A stretch of 64,000 bases of DNA, from assembly GCA_019918135.1 (NCBI GenBank), contig WBZZ01002355.1, positions 1 to 64,000 on the forward strand, in the 5' to 3' direction. Origin of the DNA: Paulinella micropora (taxonomy: Eukaryota; Cercozoa; Imbricatea; Euglyphida; Paulinellidae). Below, piece by piece: positions 44,628 through 53,881 of the stretch. The first letter of the stretch is position 1. Each line of letters starts with the position of its first letter. The translations under genes and the position numbers were made by a program. A model generated the notes under the pieces. That model saw only the letters and a program-made list of their open reading frames with translations. It made no database searches and had not been told where the DNA came from.

Positions 44628-47516
44628 ATGTCCCAGCCGGCGTCTGTCGAATCCGCTACACAGACTGGCAAGCGAGTTCTGCCACCCGTTGAGAGCGAGA
44701 GCGATGTACTACCAGAGAGCCCGCGCAAGCGCACGTGCAACGAAAAGGAGCCCGACGGCCGAGTCTGGATCGGCGAATACGATAGCACGAACTGGAGCAG
44801 CAGAGGCGTCCTGGACGAGTTTCTCTTCCTGCGGTGCGGTTTTGCTGGTGCCTCTCTCTATACTGTCGAGCGCCGGCCGGAACAGGAAGGCCCACACCTG
44901 TTTGAGCTCCAATACACTGGCCAGGGTAGTACTCACCTGAGCCGCCCTTGCCTGGCCCTGGCTGGCGTTTTCCACCGCACGGGGAATAATAACGCCAGGG
45001 TCAGAGTTACCGTGTACAGCCGCATCCTGGATGTTTTTTGCTGCGACACCCAATGCACGGCCAATACGCACCCAGGGCACTTCGATCTGGAGGAGCTAGA
45101 AGAAACAAAAGCAGCCTGGCACCAGGGGTGGGAGGCCGACTACAACGACGACAAGTGGTTCTTCCCCGACGACGACGAGGGAAAGGGGCTTGTGCGGGAA
45201 CAAGGACGACACGACCTCGGCAGCTCGAGCTCAAGCAGTGCTGGACTGGCTGCCCCAGCGGCCGGCAGGGAATGGTTTTCTCGACATTTGGCGCGCACCT
45301 TTCTGTGCAAACAACGCCACCACAGTAATGTAGGTTTTAATCTCACTCCAGCAAACGGGAAGAAGGGTCTAAACATTAAATACCGCAAAAACAGCGCTGG
45401 TTCACACGGACACCCCTGCCCTGCCTACGAAGGTTTGACTCATGACGGGAGTAACGCGTACATCGAGCCCTCCCCCGAATTCATGCGCGTGTCCGTCCTC
45501 TGCAAGGAAGAAGCGTGCAAGAGACTGGGGCCAGTTCTTTTTAAGGTACAAGATCACGAGAAGAAGCTAGGCGGCAGCCAGAGGTCGGACCTGGGAGTCC
45601 AAAAAAATGGCAACAGGAGACCCCACAAGGAGATCGACGAGACGGAAGAGCCAAGGAAGTATGGGGAAGATGACGAAGGAAGCGACGACGAGGAGACAAA
45701 GGCGGCAGAGGCCGCGAAGGCGGAGAAGAGAGACAAGAAATACCGAGCACGTCTGGAGCGCCTTTTAGCCAAACTTGCCCCCCTTCCGCGGCCTGCAGAG
45801 CTGGACTACATCGGGCAGGAGTTGCCATCTGGAACATTGAAAAAAGCTTTCAGAGAGAAAAAAGGTATATTGCAAGAGGCAGTAAAGCTTTTTATGAAAT
45901 ATTGGGCTAGAGAAGCCGCCGCCGAGCGCAAGTTCGATTCATTACAAGCAAGGGGCTCGGACGAGGAGTTGAAGGAGGAGGAGGGTTCGGAAGAGGGTTC
46001 GGGAGACGACTCGGACAGTGTTTCGGACGAGGATCACTGGGAAGACGTTTTCCAAGCACGCTACAAAAAAGACCGGGAAGAGTTTGTGGAACGGCTAACA
46101 TTGTTTATGAACGATTATCTCTGCCACATTGAAGGACAAAGCAAAGAGGCGATCGCAGTCCTCCGAAGGCATGGATCAGAAAAAACGTGGGTACTAAAAC
46201 CAATCAACGATTTCAAGTACCAAGGCGATGGTTTTAAATTTGAGCTCCCTCCGTCTTTCATCGAGATCCACGGCAAAGGAGGGAAGGGGAAAGGGGAGCC
46301 TTGTGGGGTCGTCAAGCTCGGCAGGGGTGTGATGACCACTCTCCGTAAGGCTTGGCTGGAAAGCGACAAACGAAGGGTCGCAGAAAGTATAGATTTCTTT
46401 ACGAACCCCAGGGAAGAAGCTCTGCATAACACTCGCTACAGCGACTTCGAGACAGACACATTGAACTGGTTTACGGGCTTTCGGATTTCGACACAGCAAG
46501 TTAGAAACTACATGGAAACCCACGGGCTCGACGACGCTGCTATGCACCAGCTCGCGGCCCCTTTCCGCGAGTACGTGCACGACATCCTGGCTGGAGGGGT
46601 GACGCAAATGTCAAACTACCTGTTTAAGTGGTTGTACACTCTGCTGCGCGAAGGAAAAAAGCCTGAGCAAGCTTGTGTCTTTATTTCCGAGCAAGGAGCT
46701 GGCAAGTCGACAATGATCGAATTACTGACACGCGTTATAGGGGAACAATGGATCTTTGTGTCGTCAAAGCCCGAGGAAATAATGGGCAAGCACAATTCCC
46801 ATCTTGGGTTTAAAATATTGGTTGTCAGTGAGGAGGCAATCCACAGTACTAACAAAGTCGGGTCCAACGCAATGAAAGAAAAAATCACTTCGAAAAAGCT
46901 TAACATAAACCCCAAGTTCATGCCCCTCTTCGCAGTCAGGGACCCCAGCGGGCATATGTTCAATAGCAATCACGAGGACACAATCCTTGTGGAAAGGGGA
47001 GAGCGTCGCTATATATTCTTCCCCGTGTCCAACAAATTTGCCAATCGCATACGCACAGCGTCGGTACAGGAATACTTTGCACGCCTTCGTGCGCTGCCCG
47101 ACGAGGTCCTAGCTTGGCAGCTGTTTCTGTCGCAAGACTCGCAAGTGGACGGAATCGACCTACGTCAGGACGCAATCTACAATACGGAGGTTTTTTGGCA
47201 AAGCGCGTTTCATAGTGCCCCCCTGCACGTCCGGTTTTTTTACGAAACCATCAAGAATAGCGAACCCCTCGATGAGGTGGGGAGTCCCTCGCATTGGGAG
47301 CCCAAGCATTGGCACAAGAGATACAACACCTGGTGCAGGGAGAGCCGCAATGGATTTTTTACGGCAAAGAACATAGTCACCTTTGAGCGTGACCTTAAAT
47401 ACTATTTACAATGGGATTCGCAGGCCAGACGCCTACTGGCCGGGGTCTCACTTGAGGAACAGCTACTGTACATCAAGGCCAGAATCACTGGCGTGTACGA
47501 GGAGCGCCATGCTTAA
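44628..47516 (+). CDS. Primase-helicase with PrimPol-type zinc motif and SF3 (D5-like) helicase
   Basis: The ATG at 44628 gives 962 intact residues. Near 258-300 is a zinc motif of UL52/PrimPol primases (HGHPCPAYEGLTHDGSNAYI then CKEEAC). Acidic and coiled regions follow (320-440, 490-510). The SF3 core has Walker A SEQGAGKS (about 687-694), Walker B-like ILVVSEEA (about 730), motif C region FNSNHED (about 777) and arginine finger ERGERRYIFFP (about 789), as in DUF5906/D5-type helicases, and ends in a winged-helix-like region (WHKRYNTWCRESRNGFFTAK). It is expected to prime and unwind DNA at viral or plasmid-like replication forks. AATAAAATAA lies 55 bp after the stop. Confidence 0.85.
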   Translation: MSQPASVESATQTGKRVLPPVESESDVLPESPRKRTCNEKEPDGRVWIGEYDSTNWSSRGVLDEFLFLRCGFAGASLYTVERRPEQEGPHLFELQYTGQGSTHLSRPCLALAGVFHRTGNNNARVRVTVYSRILDVFCCDTQCTANTHPGHFDLEELEETKAAWHQGWEADYNDDKWFFPDDDEGKGLVREQGRHDLGSSSSSSAGLAAPAAGREWFSRHLARTFLCKQRHHSNVGFNLTPANGKKGLNIKYRKNSAGSHGHPCPAYEGLTHDGSNAYIEPSPEFMRVSVLCKEEACKRLGPVLFKVQDHEKKLGGSQRSDLGVQKNGNRRPHKEIDETEEPRKYGEDDEGSDDEETKAAEAAKAEKRDKKYRARLERLLAKLAPLPRPAELDYIGQELPSGTLKKAFREKKGILQEAVKLFMKYWAREAAAERKFDSLQARGSDEELKEEEGSEEGSGDDSDSVSDEDHWEDVFQARYKKDREEFVERLTLFMNDYLCHIEGQSKEAIAVLRRHGSEKTWVLKPINDFKYQGDGFKFELPPSFIEIHGKGGKGKGEPCGVVKLGRGVMTTLRKAWLESDKRRVAESIDFFTNPREEALHNTRYSDFETDTLNWFTGFRISTQQVRNYMETHGLDDAAMHQLAAPFREYVHDILAGGVTQMSNYLFKWLYTLLREGKKPEQACVFISEQGAGKSTMIELLTRVIGEQWIFVSSKPEEIMGKHNSHLGFKILVVSEEAIHSTNKVGSNAMKEKITSKKLNINPKFMPLFAVRDPSGHMFNSNHEDTILVERGERRYIFFPVSNKFANRIRTASVQEYFARLRALPDEVLAWQLFLSQDSQVDGIDLRQDAIYNTEVFWQSAFHSAPLHVRFFYETIKNSEPLDEVGSPSHWEPKHWHKRYNTWCRESRNGFFTAKNIVTFERDLKYYLQWDSQARRLLAGVSLEEQLLYIKARITGVYEERHA

Positions 47517-47624
47517 AACTAGTAAAAGACACGCCTGCTGCATTAGGGAGTTGATCTGGATCTTTCTTGTAATAATAAAATAACTGGCCTTTCAAAATAA
47601 TTGATTCGGGGCTTGACTTCATTG

Positions 47625-47700
47625 TAATAATACGCATGATTCATTTGTGGGCAGCGCCGAGTTGCTGACACGCGTCTTAGAGGAGAGCAACAAATTAATA
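47625..47700. repeat. Short look-alike of the helicase P-loop flank, copy 1
   Basis: GAGTTGCTGACACGCGTCTT resembles the primase-helicase DNA just after its Walker A (GAATTACTGACACGCGTTAT at about 46720), coding ELLTRV in both. The match is about 20 bp and is followed by different DNA. Confidence 0.45.
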
Positions 47701-47982
47701 CTTACTTCCAGCTCATAGCTCAGAAATAAAAACACAAGCCTTGCCCTGGCCTCTGCCTATGGCACACAGGGTTCCCAGAAGCTATCTCTGCGCAAAGAAA
47801 CATTGTTTGCAGTGGAGGATGGGGAAAGGAGAAAGGAGAGTTGGGAGGGGAGTCTCCCCTTAGCCTCTTTTTGGCACGCGCACACACACTCCCTCTTCTC
47901 CCCTTCCCCCCCCCCCTCCCCGCCCCTCTTTCCTCTGGGAGGTGCTAACTCACCCCAAAAATGTTTTTGTTTAAAATCCTTA

Positions 47983-48375
47983 GGCCTGACTCGGGCCTTT
48001 GCCTTTGTGTCCTTTGCGTCTGCCACCCGCCACCCCCCGACCCCACTCCAAAGTCCCCCTCAAAAAGAATGCCTCGCTCTGGACCCCAGCTTCCAATGTT
48101 CCAATTCCGACCTTCCCCCCCCCGGTGGCACTCTACACCTCATTATTAAAATTATCTAATATTATTTAATACAATGTTTTTATTTATGTATTGAAATAAT
48201 GGAGAGACATATGAACAGAGGCGTACGGTGCCACCTGGGGGGGGGGGAAGGTTGGAATTGGAACATTGGAAGCTGGGGTCCAGAGCGAGGCATTCTTTTT
48301 GAGGGGGACTTTGGAGTGGGGTCGGGGGGTGGCGGGTGGCAAACGCAGGAAACAAAAAGGCAAAGGCCTGAGCCG
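47983..48375. repeat. Long inverted repeat, about 150-bp arms
   Basis: The arm at 47983-48133 is nearly the reverse complement of 48227-48375, including GGACCCCAGCTTCCAATGTT against AACATTGGAAGCTGGGGTCC. The 95-bp centre is AT-rich (TTATTTAATACAATG). Transcribed, it would form a long hairpin. The AT-rich centre also has ATTAAA signals. Confidence 0.85.
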
Positions 48376-48632
48376 CGGCCTATCAATCGGAAAAAGGATT
48401 TCCTGAGAGACCAACCGCAGTATAAAGGCTCCCCTACCCCCCGGCCTCCAGGGGGGAGAGAGAGGGGGGGGGGGGTGGGGATGGAGAGAGAGAGAGAGAG
48501 CGCGCGCCAAGAACACAAAACACCTTTACAGAAAAGGGAAGATTTTTTGCAGATGAGCGTACGGAGCTGCCCTTGCGGCTGCGTCAAGCCACCCTCCTGT
48601 GTTTGCATGTAGGCTTGCCATGTAATCTCTCT

Positions 48633-48700
48633 CTTCGAGTTGCTGACACGCGTTATTGAAGGGTAACAATCAATAGCTATTTTTCAACAAACCTGAATAA
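48633..48700. repeat. Short look-alike of the helicase P-loop flank, copy 2
   Basis: GAGTTGCTGACACGCGTTAT, as in copy 1 near 47650; both lie outside the two arms of the inverted repeat. Confidence 0.45.
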
Positions 48701-49047
48701 CATGTGTCAGCAGCTCTACAAATCTTGAATTTCCACCGCCGGCGGCCTGGATCTTTTCTAGGGTTTCCCTCCTCTTAGCCCACTTGCCCCACTACCCTCT
48801 CCCTCCCTCTTAGCCTAAGAGCCTCCCCCTTTTTCTTTTGTGAACTGAAAGTGGGTAAAAGGAGAAGCTAGGGAGGAGAGGGGAATGGAAGGGGGAGAGC
48901 CCCCCCCCCCGTCCCAAGCCCCGCCCCACGCCCCACCCCCGTGCTTTGCCCCGACCCCCCCCCCCCCCCTCTTTTGTCCCTGGAGCGGAAAAGGACAAAA
49001 GAGTGACAAGTGCTAGGAGTACACAGAAAAGGGGAGCGGAGGTGGAG

Positions 49048-49800
49048 ATGGAGTCGCAGCAATCAGTGGAGACCGTTGGTACTAGCGCAGCAGCAGCGCC
49101 CGCCGGCGGAAAAGTCCCTGCTAGGGGTCGGAAACGAGCTTGGCTGGCAGAGTGTCACGAGCTGAATAAACAGCTAGCCAGAGCAGGCGAGAAGAAACGC
49201 GCCCAGCTTGGGGAGCTGCCGCTGCTCGAGTTGGAGCAAGAGCTAGTTTCGCTGCGCAGGTTGGCGGCAAGGCCCCCGGTTGCACTCGACCGAGTGGTGT
49301 GCCCGGCGGTTCTCGGTCTGGTGTTGTCGTACGTGCTAGGTGAGCAGAGTCCAGCCGCAGCTGACGCGCGCGCTCGGTACTACCGAGAGGCGGCGGGTAT
49401 ATCGCGTGTGTGTCGCGCGTTCCAGAGTGCGACGGCGGCGGGGGTCACGCAGCCTAGCTACCAGGATCAGCTTAGCAGCCTGGTTTTTTGGGACTTGTTG
49501 AGAGGCAAGGAGTGGTCGGATTGGCGGACGGTGATGCGCGACGTGCTTTCTTTAGTGATGGAGGTCCCGCAGCGCAGAATTCACAAGGGGATAAACTATA
49601 GGTGCAGAGACTATAAGCTGCGCGAGCTCTTTAAAGGTTGCATGCGCATAACCCATCCCAAGATGAAGATGGAAGTGCTTTCCCGGCGGGTGTGCAATGT
49701 GGTAGCGCCCAAGATTCGCTGGTCGGTGCTAGGGCCCCTGATAGTATCGCTGAGAGAAAAAAAGCTTCCGCGGAAAAGAGGCCCAAAAAAAGTCTTTTAA
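49048..49800 (+). CDS. F-box-like protein with basic tail, 250 aa
   Basis: The ATG at 49048 (MESQQSVETVG) was chosen because upstream in-frame sequence is low complexity. Residues 25-75 form a coiled helix (LAECHELNKQLARAGEKKRA, LLELEQELVSLRRLA), followed by an F-box-like segment (LDRVVCPAVLGLVLSYVLGE) and a helix with RVCRAFQSAT. This order also begins the Sel1 protein at 54.8-56.6 kb (LLAECRSLEASL... LDRETWGLILSFLLGPGLPA... RVCRLL), so the two share an N-terminal module. The tail is basic (REKKLPRKRGPKKVF), probably a nuclear signal. An adaptor role in ubiquitin ligation is inferred. Confidence 0.7.
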   Translation: MESQQSVETVGTSAAAAPAGGKVPARGRKRAWLAECHELNKQLARAGEKKRAQLGELPLLELEQELVSLRRLAARPPVALDRVVCPAVLGLVLSYVLGEQSPAAADARARYYREAAGISRVCRAFQSATAAGVTQPSYQDQLSSLVFWDLLRGKEWSDWRTVMRDVLSLVMEVPQRRIHKGINYRCRDYKLRELFKGCMRITHPKMKMEVLSRRVCNVVAPKIRWSVLGPLIVSLREKKLPRKRGPKKVF

Positions 49801-49948
49801 AATTAGACCTGCGCCGGGAGGGCGGCTTCGGATCGCCAAGAGGTTCAAAAGGTTCAAGAATGTAATATAAATTAAAAGAGAAAGGGCAACGAGAGAGGAG
49901 CTTGGCCTGGCCTGGCTGGTTTTCTTTTTTCTTTTCTAGCAGGCCCAT

Positions 49949-51200
49949 GTGAGTTCATGTAAAAACCTCACAAAGTGTGATTTTCCAAGCCGGCTGGGCA
50001 CAAAGCCCGGCTGGCTCGCGCAGGGCTCGTTCAACATCGTCTTTTGTGACTCGAAAGACCGACAAAAAGTATATCGCTTTGGTTTCTTTACGTACGACAG
50101 CGAGGATCGCGCTAAAGAGCGAGTGGAATGGAACAAAGCTATGAGGCACCGCGGAATCGGCGTTTGCAATGGTACTAGGTACCAAAAGTTCCGAGATAAG
50201 GATCAGGACATGAACACATTTGAAGAAAAGCTCGAAAAATCGTTCACGTACATCATCAAAGATCTGAAACTGTCCAAAAGAACAGAGTGCTACAGAATAC
50301 TTGCAAGAGAAAGAGACGAAATTACTGCAAAAGCGTCTACAGCACTGGATAGGTGCAAGGAGCGAGTTGGGCATTCAATCTACTTATTTTGCGAAGAGTC
50401 TAGCTAGCCAGCAAGATCAAGACCTGTTAAAGAAAGCTATAGCCTTGACAGCAAATCTACTGTTTCCCATAGAAAGCCGGTACCTTTCTTTTCAACATTT
50501 TGTAGCCCAATATGTATTGGGCAACAGATACGACAAACAGCTTTGGGCTCATTTACGTAGCCGGGGGTGGTACCGGCGCGGATTTTGAGGCCTTACATGA
50601 CTACACGCTAACGCCGAGGGTGGCAGAGATGACCGCCGCGGCCGAGCAATACACAGCACTTTTGTACAAGGTTTTTGCCTGCAGACAATGTAGAAAGCCC
50701 AAAGGTTCTACCAGAAAAAGCATCAAGGAATTATTGACGGCTCTGAAAACAACCTACGACAAGCATCCAGTACCCGACTGGTTCCAAAAATTGCCATTGA
50801 CTAGCAGCGCGTTTGATGATTACAAATCAAAACGCAAGCAAGAATTCCAACGCAGCGTTCCGCGCACAGAACTCGCCGAAGAGCTGCCGACCAAAGAGCC
50901 CTCCGAGCTCGCGGTTATATTTTACTTGTCCTTGTTGGCCAACGGAGCCGGCCAGAATTGCTTATCCACGAAAGCTGCGTGTGTCATGGCGCTGTCCCCG
51001 TTGCGCAAGGCACTAAGGAGACCAGAAGTAGACTGGCAAAAGACGCTTGGCGCCACACCCCAAGTAGCCGCAAAGCTAGGCTTAGCAACCGCGGGGTCTT
51101 GAGGTTGCTGTCCGAAGTCATCGCAGCTTACAAGTCAGCGACAGTAGAGAGGAGTCTTAAGCCGGTACTTGCTAAGCTGCTCCAAGCCTCCCCCGCGTAA
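49949..51200 (+). pseudogene. Kinase-like gene, N-lobe preserved, interrupted
   Basis: An ORF at 49949 has the glycine-loop and lysine-strand pattern of a kinase N-lobe: WLAQGSFNIVFCDSKDRQKV followed by YRFGFF, then helices. Further helical coding (TYFAKSLASQQDQDLLKKAI, ANLLFPIESRYLSFQHFVAQ, IKELLTALKTTYDKHPVPDW, VLRLLSEVIAAYKSATVERS) runs on in other frames to 51200, with about three interruptions. No catalytic loop was recognised. It may be related to the kinase-like remnant at 42.8-43.5 kb, which keeps the C-lobe side only. Confidence 0.5.
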
Positions 51201-51221
51201 ACGGCGCGGGCCTTTTCTTTT

Positions 51222-51262
51222 ATTAAATCAGAGTTTTTTTTTTTTAATCTACTGATGTTTAA
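51222..51262. terminator. Paired 3'-end signals between convergent genes
   Basis: ATTAAA at 51222-51227 serves the plus strand; TTTAAT at about 51242 and 51258 reads ATTAAA on the minus strand for the gene ending at 51270. A near copy of the first signal block (CCTTTTCTTTTATTAAATCA) lies at 53609. Confidence 0.5.
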
Positions 51263-51269
51263 TTCTTCT

Positions 51270-52496
51270 TTAAAGAGACCCTTGGGAAACTGTGGTGTTG
51301 TTGGACGTGGAGGTTGGTCGTAGACTTGCTCTGAACTCTACATCTATTGAAGTTCGGGGATTATGCTTGAATTTGTAATTTGCTCCAGCTCGCACACGTT
51401 TATAAAATTCCATGGGCACGCAATACCCCTGCAAAAAGGTTACGAATAGCAGAGTGCACAGGGTCAAGAGGTCCAGGCCCAATTTCCAATTCGAGGGCTT
51501 CAGCGAATTAAGCTCTTGACAGGGCAGAAAGAATATAAGCACCCACCCAAGGCTTAGTACTTCGTACAAGATTCCAAGGAGCACAAGAAAGGGCAAGTCA
51601 CGAAGTGTAGGGTTCCGACAAATGTGAACGTACGTCTCGTCCCTCGGCTTTTTCCGCAGCTCACATATCTTAGCTAGCTTAACCAAGTAGACAAAAGCCA
51701 GGGCGGCGGTAGGAAGAAACGTACACAAAGCCCAGACACGGCTAGGCCAGGGGCGGGCGGTCAGCTCTGGCGCGTAGCAGACACAAAGGGCTTCCGTTGG
51801 TCGCTTCTTAATTAGCTCCTTAACTAGACAGCGCGCTCCCCACACCACGGCCGGCAAGCCCAGCCCAAACATGATTCTGGCACAATATGACCAGAAATTG
51901 AATCCCCAGGCAAGTTTGGACACAGACGCGCCCTCACGAAGCACGTTCAAGATCCGAATGGATTTTAAGTTGTCGAAAGACAACGGATCAGACAATCGAT
52001 GGTCCAAGCAGAGTCTTAACTGCTCAGTGTGCCAGAACGCGACGGACGCGAGGGACCACGCCAGGCTTAGTAAAAGCTGCCACGCGGCCTCGGCGCCCAG
52101 GCCCCTGGGCGTGCCCGTAGACTCGTTCAACATAACGGACCCCCAAGCCAGGCCAAAACAACACCAAGAATAAAAGGACAAGAACGAGTTATGCTTCGTT
52201 AAAATTGCCAGCACGCTATTTAAATCACGCGCCTTCGACCCATCATTCGGGTCGACTAGGCCTTGCGTATAAAAGGAATAGGCGAGTATCGAGGTAATCG
52301 CCAACACTGTTGTCCAAACCAAAACTGCAATTCCCAAGTCCCTGGCCCGGCTACTTGCAACAAGGTCCCAGCAAGGATCGGTATTCTCCGCCAACGTCTC
52401 TTGCTGGAGTGTCTGTGAAATCACTGCTGCGACACTCAGTGAGATCGCAAAAAGAATAGTAAGACTGGCTAGCCAGATATACCAACAATCTACCAT
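51270..52496 (-). CDS. Multi-pass membrane protein, 408 aa
   Basis: The ATG at 52496 opens at a membrane helix (YIWLASLTILFAISLSVAAV). About eight hydrophobic helices follow (IAVLVWTTVLAITSILAYSF, FYSWCCFGLAWGSVML, QLLLSLAWSLASVAFW, IMFGLGLPAVVWGA, FLPTAALAFVYLVKLA, LPFLVLLGILYEVLSLGWVL, LLTLCTLLFVTFLQGYC), then a soluble tail rich in Ser/Thr/Asn. Family unknown; the helix number recalls receptor-like or transporter-like proteins but no signature was found. The partial gene at the window's right end has a similar make-up. Confidence 0.8.
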   Translation of the reverse strand: MVDCWYIWLASLTILFAISLSVAAVISQTLQQETLAENTDPCWDLVASSRARDLGIAVLVWTTVLAITSILAYSFYTQGLVDPNDGSKARDLNSVLAILTKHNSFLSFYSWCCFGLAWGSVMLNESTGTPRGLGAEAAWQLLLSLAWSLASVAFWHTEQLRLCLDHRLSDPLSFDNLKSIRILNVLREGASVSKLAWGFNFWSYCARIMFGLGLPAVVWGARCLVKELIKKRPTEALCVCYAPELTARPWPSRVWALCTFLPTAALAFVYLVKLAKICELRKKPRDETYVHICRNPTLRDLPFLVLLGILYEVLSLGWVLIFFLPCQELNSLKPSNWKLGLDLLTLCTLLFVTFLQGYCVPMEFYKRVRAGANYKFKHNPRTSIDVEFRASLRPTSTSNNTTVSQGSL

Positions 52497-53075
52497 CCCT
52501 TTTTTCCTGTCAAGATTATGATAGTAAGTGGGAAGGAAGCGAGAGAGAGAAGATTCTGGTGCGTATTTGGCTCTCCCCGGGGAAACCTCTCATACTGGTT
52601 GAAGGGGAGACGACGGGAACTGGCCCGCCTATCCGCTCGTGTTTTATGATGACGGGAAAGGATCAAAGCGCATTAATATCGTGACGTTTTTTTATTCCAG
52701 CGGATGACTACTCTGGTTGTTGCCGAAGAAGGCAGTAGCAGGTGCCAATTGAGGCTGGCGTGGCACGGAAGAGCTGCTGCCGCGGGCGCGGTCATGTGCC
52801 AAACCTCACGCAACTCTCTTGTTGGCCCATGTCCTCTCGCACGATGATGCCCGCGCGTGAACACCCGCTCGCCCATGCAGACAGCCGGCAAACGGTTCAC
52901 CAATGAAAAAAAGAATAACAAGTTTGGGGACACAAAGTGAGCTTCCCCTCCCCTCCCGCCCTTTTCCACACCCTCCCCCCCCCCCCCCCCGGAAACATGC
53001 AGAGAGTCTTAGTCCTGCGATCCAATCGGCTGTAACTCTTCTTTGCAAAGAAACAAAAAAAAGAAAAAAGAGCAT
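52497..53075. other. Spacer with LRR-tail-like sequence
   Basis: About 45 bp at 52500-52545 resemble the end of the LRR fragment at 42170-42215 (shared GAAGGAAGCGA and GATTAT). A C-run of 15 or so lies at 52976-52990. No gene is supported. Confidence 0.4.
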
Positions 53076-53540
53076 ATGGCTGATACCCTGTCTTTAACCG
53101 TCCAAAGCCTGATCGCAAAACAAACAGAAAGGGCTTCAAAAAGATTTCTGCAACAGTGGCTTGAGCGCTACAAAAATATGAATCCAAGCCTCCTCACCCA
53201 ACGCCCCATCCATGATATGCTTCGTCGAGATATTCTAGACCTCCGAGAAGAGGTAAAACGGCAAGAAAAGAAAGCTGAAACCTGCGTCCAACAAGCAAAG
53301 GACTTGGGAAAAGACGTACAGACTGATGTCAAACGCTTAGAGTACTATGGCGACAACCCCGAAGATAAAAGGGATGGCATTCAGAAATACCAGAAATTTC
53401 GTCAAGATGCTGTGAAGTATCGCCAAGTGGCCAGGCTTTGCAACTCGAGAGCAAGTCTGCTATCTAAGCTGGAGTGTTCCTTGTTCCCTAATTGTAGCAA
53501 TTGCGGTAAGCAAAAGAAAAAAGAAAGCAAGTCCAGGTAG
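53076..53540 (+). CDS. Coiled-coil protein with terminal CxxC, 154 aa
   Basis: The ATG at 53076 (MADTLSLTVQSLIAKQTERA) lies after an A-rich leader. Residues 60-130 are charged helix (LREEVKRQEKKAETCVQQAK). The end has CSNCGKQKKKESKSR, a possible half zinc site with a basic tail. It is intact and soluble. Family unknown. Confidence 0.7.
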   Translation: MADTLSLTVQSLIAKQTERASKRFLQQWLERYKNMNPSLLTQRPIHDMLRRDILDLREEVKRQEKKAETCVQQAKDLGKDVQTDVKRLEYYGDNPEDKRDGIQKYQKFRQDAVKYRQVARLCNSRASLLSKLECSLFPNCSNCGKQKKKESKSR

Positions 53541-53881
53541 GCTTTTTTTCTCCTATTTCCAAAACCCCATTTTTATTAAAAGAACAAGCAATTGTCGCCG
53601 GTTGGGGCCTTTTCTTTTATTAAATCAGAGTGCTTTTGTTAAGTAGCGGATGTTGGTAGTTGCAGGTACTTGCTAACTTCCTCAGCCACGTCACGGTCCT
53701 GCAGGATTTGGGTTAGCTCGTTCCGCACTCGAGCGGGTCTCAGGGGGCTTGTGCGTACAAGGAGTGCCAGTACAGCCCGGCGCCCTCGGCCAAGAGCAAG
53801 GACGCCGGGGGCGCCCAGCTGCGCGCGCCGCACCGCAGCCTGCACTGCAGGACCCAGGCATTGTTGCGGTCCTGGTTACTA

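Larger units (their letters stand above)
47517..49047. other. 1.5-kb region without supported gene
   Basis: It holds AATAAA-like 3' signals, two short look-alikes of the helicase P-loop flank, a 390-bp inverted repeat, a (GA)n run near 48485, and C/G runs at 47906, 48470, 48900 and 48957. Several open frames exist but all follow from low-complexity DNA. Confidence 0.6.

Noticed and set aside
31489-47516. TGA or TAG read as an amino acid
   Set aside because: Some neighbouring open pieces are in the same frame, but TGA and TAG clearly end other intact genes (for example the Sel1 proteins at 17080 and 13405), so no code change is supported.
48946-49047. Upstream extension of the F-box-like gene at 49048
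   Set aside because: Proline-rich translation of a C-run; homology with the 54.8-56.6 kb protein starts after the ATG at 49048.
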